Source of the DNA: an uncultured Neomegalonema sp.
GTDB lineage: Bacteria; Pseudomonadota; Alphaproteobacteria; Rhodobacterales; Rhodobacteraceae
DNA: 10,382 bases
Direction: 5' to 3'
Assembly: GCA_937958345.1 (NCBI GenBank)
Contig: CALGNW010000350.1
Span: 1 to 10,382 of the forward strand
This document shows positions 6,873-10,382 of the stretch, piece by piece. Numbering within the stretch: the first letter of the stretch is position 1; each line of letters starts with the position of its first letter. A program made the position numbers and the translations under genes. The notes beneath the pieces were generated by a model. It was not told where the DNA came from, did no database searches, and worked only from the letters and a program-made list of their open reading frames with translations.

Positions 6873-7431
6873 CGGTGGCCGTCATTTGCCACTCGCGGAT
6901 CCAGTCCTGCGGCGCGGTCAGCATGATGACGTTCAGGATCAGCCCGTCGCGGATCACGGCGCCGACAATCAGTTCTGCGGCGATAAACAACGCCACGCTG
7001 GCCCAAACCGGCAACCGTGCCGCCAGAAAGAAACCGACCGCCATGCACGCAACGTCGCTCATGGAATTGAGGATGCTGTCGCCGTAATAATCCAGCGCGA
7101 TGGTCGCCTCGCGATACCGGTCGATGACCGTGTCGGTATTCTCGGCAACTTCCCAGATCACCTCGATCAGCGTTGACAGGCTCAGGCGCAGGCCGAGGCT
7201 GGCGCGGCGCAGGATCAGCCAGAAAAACGCATAGAAAACCAACCCGTGCAGCAGATGGCTGGGGCTGTACCAATCAAGAATATGCTGTGAGTTTTCGGAA
7301 CTCTGCGTCTCGCCATGCCACAGCTTGACGGTTCCGCAGGTGCAAATAGGCTCGCGTCCCATCCAGAAAAGCACCGCCGCTGCGAGGGCGGCGATGCAAA
7401 GGCTCAGCGCAATGCCTCGGCTCAGGGTCAC
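6865..7431 (-). CDS. DUF2585 / UPF0314 integral membrane protein
   Basis: The 188-residue product matches the DUF2585 (UPF0314) family of alphaproteobacterial inner-membrane proteins, whose function is unknown. Hydrophobic segments are seen at about 5-24, 58-75, 127-138 and 140-160, with a less clear one near 80-95. The family signature is strong: GREPICTCG (25-33), KLWHG (36-40), SSENSQHILDWYSPSH (44-59), WEVAEN (93-98), LDYYGDSILNSMSD (113-126) and RDGLILNVIML (161-171). The many conserved His, Glu, Asp and Cys residues near membrane segments suggest an enzyme or metal-binding site, but that is inference. The start is GTG 7431, 15 bases after the stop of the small secreted-protein gene; the ribosome binding site is weak (CGGG close upstream), so translation may depend on the preceding gene. 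Its end overlaps the start of the GrdB-family gene by 8 bases. Confidence 0.9.
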   Translation of the reverse strand: MTLSRGIALSLCIAALAAAVLFWMGREPICTCGTVKLWHGETQSSENSQHILDWYSPSHLLHGLVFYAFFWLILRRASLGLRLSLSTLIEVIWEVAENTDTVIDRYREATIALDYYGDSILNSMSDVACMAVGFFLAARLPVWASVALFIAAELIVGAVIRDGLILNVIMLTAPQDWIREWQMTATGA

Positions 7432-7446
7432 GCCCGACAGCCGGAG

Positions 7447-7704
7447 TTACTGGCTGTTCGTGTTGGTGTCCTGAATCAGATAGTCGTTGATATCGACATC
7501 CTGAAAGCCGCTGGAATTCACGGTGGGCTGCGTCACAATCGTGCTGCCGGTCGAATAGGTTTCCGGCGAGTAGATCACCGTTGACGTCGAGCCGATACCG
7601 ACCGGCTGCAACGTAAATTCATCAGGGTCGCTGGCATGCGCCGCACCAAAGGCGAAGGGCGCAAGTGCGAGACCGGTGATAAGTGCTGTCTTCATCGAAA
7701 ACAT
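7447..7704 (-). CDS. Small secreted protein, function unknown
   Basis: The 85-residue product starts with a clear signal peptide: a short basic region (MFSMK), a hydrophobic core (about 6-20) and a cleavage site after AHA at residues 22-24. The mature part is about 61 residues, acidic, rich in Ser, Thr, Asp and Asn, and without cysteine. It should be exported to the periplasm or outside. I do not recognise a family. ATG 7704 is chosen over a longer GTG start at 7758 because AAAGGGG (7716-7710) lies 5 bases upstream and the signal peptide then begins correctly. An ATG three codons in (7695) is also possible but is too far from that site. The DUF2585 gene begins 15 bases after its stop, so the two are probably on one transcript. 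There is no lipobox. Confidence 0.8.
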   Translation of the reverse strand: MFSMKTALITGLALAPFAFGAAHASDPDEFTLQPVGIGSTSTVIYSPETYSTGSTIVTQPTVNSSGFQDVDINDYLIQDTNTNSQ

Positions 7705-7824
7705 AAGAACCCCTTTGTTGGATTGTCGAGTGGTGAAGGAACAGGTAAAATCGGGCAAAGTCGAGGCCGACCCTCTTTCTAAAGGGTTAAAAACTGTTTT
7801 ATGTCGCGGCGTTAAATTACATGG
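7705..7824 (-). other. Spacer between SDR and small secreted-protein genes
   Basis: These 120 bases separate two genes read in the same direction and are AT-richer than the flanking genes. They contain the ribosome binding site AAAGGGG (7716-7710) of the small secreted-protein gene. A short inverted repeat, ACCCT (7770-7774) with AGGGT (7783-7787), has an 8-base loop but no T tract on the minus strand. The length and composition suggest that a promoter for the downstream trio lies here, but I could not pick out a convincing -35/-10 pair. Confidence 0.4.
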
Positions 7825-8571
7825 TTAATCCGTCAAGCCAATGCGGCGGCGAATGTCCTCGTCGCGCAGGGACACATCCGCGCCTCTGAACTCCGATGCC
7901 TTATCGCTGCACAGCCAAACCAGCGCCCGCCCGACCCATTCGGCGGGAACATGCGCCGACCAATCCAACTGGCTGACGACATTGACACCTGACGTTTTGA
8001 TCGCCGTCTGCATGTCGGTCGCAACCGTGCCGGGGCTGAGGCCGACAACCCTGATTGCGTCCGGCGTCTCGTTTTCGGTGGTTTTTGTCAGACTCAGAAC
8101 AGCGGCTTTCGAGGCGTTATAGTGGCTCCACCCCTCCAGATCGCCGCCCGCCGCGCCCGAACTGATATTGACGATCACCCCGCCGCCTTTCATCACCGGT
8201 ATGGCCGCGCGCAGGCCGTGATAGACGCCCTTGACGTTAATATCGATGGCCTGTCCCCACGTCTGCGGGTCCGAGACGTCGAGATTGGCAATCGGGTCAA
8301 TCACACCGGCATTGTTGATCAGGATATCCAGCCTGCCGAAACGCTCCAACGTCTTTTCAACAGCGGCGCTCACTTCGCTGAATTCCGCAACATCACACGT
8401 GACAGCCAGCGCCTTGTCACCAATCTCGGCCGCCAACGCTTCGATCCGGTCCGAGGACCGCGCCGCCAGAACGACATTGGCCCCCGCCGCCGCAAAAGCT
8501 TGCGCCGCCGCTGCTCCGATTCCGCGGCTCGCGCCGGTGATAAGCGCCGTCTTTCCGGTCATATCCATCAT
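7825..8571 (-). CDS. SDR-family NAD(P)-dependent oxidoreductase
   Basis: Classical short-chain dehydrogenase/reductase of 248 residues, the usual length, acting in the cytoplasm. It shows the cofactor motif TGASRGIG (12-19), D60 after the third strand (TCDV), NNAG (86-89), N112 of the catalytic tetrad, S138, and Y151 with K155 in YNASK. These catalytic positions coincide with those of E. coli FabG. R16 inside the glycine motif and R38 at the end of the second strand suggest a preference for NADP(H). The C-terminal tail FRGADVSLRDEDIRRR (228-243) differs from the common TGQ...VDGG ending, so the substrate cannot be inferred and FabG itself is unlikely. The start is ATG 8571 (MMDMTGKTALITG), with a modest GGCGG-type binding site a few bases upstream; ATG 8568 and ATG 8562 are alternatives. 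It lies 90 bases after guaA in the same direction. Confidence 0.95.
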   Translation of the reverse strand: MMDMTGKTALITGASRGIGAAAAQAFAAAGANVVLAARSSDRIEALAAEIGDKALAVTCDVAEFSEVSAAVEKTLERFGRLDILINNAGVIDPIANLDVSDPQTWGQAIDINVKGVYHGLRAAIPVMKGGGVIVNISSGAAGGDLEGWSHYNASKAAVLSLTKTTENETPDAIRVVGLSPGTVATDMQTAIKTSGVNVVSQLDWSAHVPAEWVGRALVWLCSDKASEFRGADVSLRDEDIRRRIGLTD

Positions 8572-8593
8572 ACTATATCCGCCACTCTCGTAT

Positions 8594-8622
8594 TCCCGGC
8601 TTGGCCTCTCGCGGGGCCGGGA
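8594..8622. terminator. Hairpin between guaA and SDR gene
   Basis: TCCCGGC (8594-8600) and GCCGGGA (8616-8622) form a perfect 7-bp stem around a 15-base, GC-rich loop. Both flanking genes are read on the minus strand, so this most likely marks the end of the guaA transcript. No T tract follows on the minus strand, so intrinsic termination is uncertain. A shorter stem, TCCGC (8643-8647) with GCGGA (8651-8655), lies just after the guaA stop. Confidence 0.4.
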
Positions 8623-8661
8623 GTGTTTGTCACTAAGATTGCTCCGCCGCGCGGACCTCTC

Positions 8662-10221
8662 TCACTCCCACTCGATCGTTCCGGGAGGTTTCGAGGTGAT
8701 GTCATAGACAACGCGGTTGATGCCCTTGACCTCGTTGATGATCCGGCTGGCCACGCGGCCAAGGAAATCGTGCGGGTACGGATAGTAGTCCGCTGTCATC
8801 CCGTCGGTCGATGTCACCGCGCGCAGGGCGCAGACATGATCGTAAGTCCGCCCGTCGCCCATCACGCCGACTGTCTTGACCGGCAGCAGCACGGCAAAGG
8901 CTTGCCAGATCGTATCGTACAAACCCGCTTTTCGTATTTCGTCCAGATAGATACGGTCCGCCATACGCAGCGTATCGAGCTTTTCGCGGGTGATCCTGCC
9001 CGGAATACGGATCGCCAGACCGGGTCCGGGGAACGGATGCCGCCCGACAAATTTAGCAGGCAATCCAAGCTCCTGCCCCAGCACCCGAACCTCGTCCTTA
9101 AAAAGCTCCCGCAACGGCTCGACCAGCTTCATTTTCATGCGTTCGGGCAGCCCGCCGACATTGTGGTGAGACTTGATGGTGACGCTTGGCCCGCCGGTTG
9201 CGCTGACGCTCTCTATCACGTCAGGGTAGAGCGTTCCCTGAGCGAGAAAATCCGCCCCGCCGCTCTCGGTTGCGGCCTTGTCGAACACATCGATGAACAG
9301 GCCGCCGATGGTTTTACGTTTAACTTCAGGGTCTTCCACGCCTTCGAGCGCATCAATAAACAGATCGCTCGCGTCCTCGTGGACCAGCTTGATCTTGTAG
9401 TTATCGCGGAACATGGTGACGACTTCGTCCGCCTCGCCGTGGCGCATCATGCCGGTATCGACAAAGACGCAGGTCAGCCGGTCCCCGATGGCTTCATGGA
9501 TCAGCACCGCTGCAACCGAGCTGTCAACGCCGCCCGATAAGCCACAGATAACGCGCCCCTCCGGCCCGACTTGCGCACGGATGGCGGCGATGGCCTCGTC
9601 CTTATAGGCGGCCATGGTCCACCCGCCCGAGCATCCCGCGATGCCCCGCACAAAGTTCGTCAGCAGAGTTGCGCCGCGCGGTGTGTGGACGACCTCGGGG
9701 TGGAACATCACGCCGTAAAACCCGCGCGAAACACTCGCAAAAGCCGCGAAAGGCGCATTCGGAGACGACCCGATCACTTCAAAACCCTCGGGCAGTTCGG
9801 TCACGCGGTCGCCATGGGACATCCAGACCTCTTCCTCCTCGCCCACACCGGCCATTCCGGCGAACAACGGCGAGGCCGCCTTCATCGTCACAAAGGCGCG
9901 CCCGAATTCGCGCTCGGTGCTGCCCGCCGCCACGCCGCCCAGTTGCGTGACCATGCACATCTGCCCATAGCAAATGCCGAGGACGGGAACGCCGAGTTCA
10001 AACACCTGCTGGGGCGCACGGGGGCTGCCCTCATCGCCAACGCTCGCGGGGCCGCCCGACAGGATGATCCCCTTCAGCCCCGGCGCGGTCAGGCCGTCAC
10101 CCAGCGTGTTGAACGGTTTGATCTCGCAAAACACCCCGGCCTCGCGCACCCGCCGCGCGATCAGCTGAGTCACCTGACTGCCGAAATCAATAATGAGAAT
10201 GCGTTCTGCGTGCGCGGTCAT
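8662..10221 (-). CDS. guaA: GMP synthase (glutamine-hydrolysing)
   Basis: Cytoplasmic enzyme that aminates XMP to GMP using ATP and glutamine, the last step of guanine nucleotide synthesis. The 519-residue product is full length. The N-terminal class I glutamine amidotransferase domain (about 8-195) has the catalytic triad C84 (GICYGQ), H174 and E176 (FHPEV), plus the MSHGD motif (134-138). The ATP pyrophosphatase domain carries the P-loop SGGVDSS (229-235). The C-terminal dimerisation and XMP-binding domain contains GRHPFPGPGL (393-402) and ends KPPGTIEWE (511-519), the characteristic family terminus. ATG 10221 is well supported: GGGGAG (10234-10229) lies 7 bases upstream. Two palindromic repeat copies lie within the 100 bases ahead of the start. 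A different gene, the SDR oxidoreductase, follows 90 bases downstream. No defects are seen. Confidence 0.98.
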   Translation of the reverse strand: MTAHAERILIIDFGSQVTQLIARRVREAGVFCEIKPFNTLGDGLTAPGLKGIILSGGPASVGDEGSPRAPQQVFELGVPVLGICYGQMCMVTQLGGVAAGSTEREFGRAFVTMKAASPLFAGMAGVGEEEEVWMSHGDRVTELPEGFEVIGSSPNAPFAAFASVSRGFYGVMFHPEVVHTPRGATLLTNFVRGIAGCSGGWTMAAYKDEAIAAIRAQVGPEGRVICGLSGGVDSSVAAVLIHEAIGDRLTCVFVDTGMMRHGEADEVVTMFRDNYKIKLVHEDASDLFIDALEGVEDPEVKRKTIGGLFIDVFDKAATESGGADFLAQGTLYPDVIESVSATGGPSVTIKSHHNVGGLPERMKMKLVEPLRELFKDEVRVLGQELGLPAKFVGRHPFPGPGLAIRIPGRITREKLDTLRMADRIYLDEIRKAGLYDTIWQAFAVLLPVKTVGVMGDGRTYDHVCALRAVTSTDGMTADYYPYPHDFLGRVASRIINEVKGINRVVYDITSKPPGTIEWE

Positions 10222-10240
10222 AAGGTAACTCCCCGAAAGA

Positions 10241-10272
10241 GCGTTCGCAAAGCGAGCGCGTCGGGCCTCACC
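10241..10272. repeat. Palindromic repeat, copy A
   Basis: This copy consists of GCGTTCGC (10241-10248), an AAA loop and GCGAGCGC (10252-10259), followed by the tail GTCGGGCCTCACC (10260-10272). The arms pair over eight positions with one G-T wobble. It shares 27 of 32 positions with copy B, which starts 47 bases further on. It lies 7 bases upstream of the guaA ribosome binding site and would fall in the guaA leader if transcription starts further upstream. Confidence 0.8.
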
Positions 10273-10287
10273 TAAAGCACAACCGTA

Positions 10288-10319
10288 GCATTCGCAAAGC
10301 GAATGCGTCCGACCTCACC
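10288..10319. repeat. Palindromic repeat, copy B
   Basis: This copy consists of GCATTCGC (10288-10295), an AAA loop and GCGAATGC (10299-10306), a perfect 8-bp palindrome arm pair, followed by the tail GTCCGACCTCACC (10307-10319). Differences from copy A in the stem keep the pairing: G3-C17 in copy A becomes A3-T17 here. Read toward guaA, the repeat contains TTGCGA (10297-10292), which lies 17 bases before TAGGTG (10274-10269); this could be a weak guaA promoter. Confidence 0.8.
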
Positions 10320-10333
10320 GCAAACACACTCTT

Positions 10334-10372
10334 CTCAGCGGCAAGTGCATTTTTCGACGAAAAATCACTGAG
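10334..10372. repeat. A/T-rich palindrome upstream of guaA
   Basis: ATTTTTCG (10349-10356) and CGAAAAAT (10358-10365) are perfect inverted arms around a single A. The pairing extends outward through AGTG (10344-10347) with CACT (10366-10369), across one bulged C, and then CTC (10334-10336) with GAG (10370-10372). It could be a hairpin ending a neighbouring transcript, an operator-like protein-binding site, or another dispersed intergenic repeat. There is no T tract beyond the stem. Confidence 0.6.
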
Positions 10373-10382
10373 AGCCTGCTCT

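Noticed and set aside
7705..7758. Longer start of the small secreted protein at GTG 7758
   Set aside because: It would put 18 extra residues before the signal peptide and ignores the well-placed AAAGGGG site for ATG 7704.
7786..7828. Three GTTAA motifs near the SDR stop as operator sites
   Set aside because: The spacing is irregular (25 and 13 bases), the motif is short, and one copy overlaps the SDR stop codon; chance is sufficient.
8122..9540. A 472-codon open frame on the plus strand across guaA and the SDR gene
   Set aside because: It runs antisense to two well-supported genes and its product looks like a shadow translation rich in Arg, His and Asp.
10241..10319. Two-repeat array as a CRISPR remnant
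   Set aside because: There are only two units, the 15-base spacer is too short, the repeats differ at five positions, and no cas gene is present.

Overview
The window looks like chromosomal DNA from a high-GC alphaproteobacterium, most likely of the order Rhodobacterales (roseobacter-like). The reasons are the strong resemblance of the CarB, GreA and GuaA proteins to that group, the presence of a DUF2585/UPF0314 membrane protein (a family known mainly from alphaproteobacteria), and short palindromic intergenic repeats of a kind I associate with roseobacter genomes. No transposase, integrase, phage gene, tRNA, rRNA or CRISPR array is visible. Most of the window is ordinary housekeeping DNA.

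Left half, plus strand. carB (103-3354) encodes the large subunit of carbamoyl phosphate synthase; carA is not in the window. A 188-base spacer follows with a promoter-like site and then a T-tailed hairpin. Next is greA (3543-4016), the transcript cleavage factor, followed by a long two-part hairpin. Then comes a gene for a large unrecognised membrane protein (4119-5972): two membrane segments, a helical region, a long Pro/Ala-rich linker and a globular C-terminal domain.

The two halves converge at about 5973-5993, where a 10-bp hairpin with a 4-base loop could end transcription from both sides.

Right half, minus strand, listed in transcription order (right to left). guaA (10221-8662) encodes GMP synthase. 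It is preceded by two copies of a 32-base palindrome-bearing repeat and a separate A/T-rich palindrome. Then come an SDR oxidoreductase (8571-7825), a small secreted protein of unknown role (7704-7447), a DUF2585 membrane protein (7431-6865) and a protein of the glycine/sarcosine/betaine reductase selenoprotein B family with a Cys-Pro-Val-Cys motif (6872-5994). The last three genes are tightly packed, with a 15-base gap and then an 8-base overlap, so they are probably co-transcribed. The SDR gene may or may not share that transcript.

How the genes relate: carB and guaA are glutamine-dependent or glutamine-linked steps of pyrimidine/arginine and purine synthesis, and greA supports transcription elongation. 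The least understood part is the minus-strand trio of secreted protein, DUF2585 protein and GrdB-like protein. The most interesting regulatory observations are the hairpin inside the presumed greA leader and the covarying repeat pair ahead of guaA.
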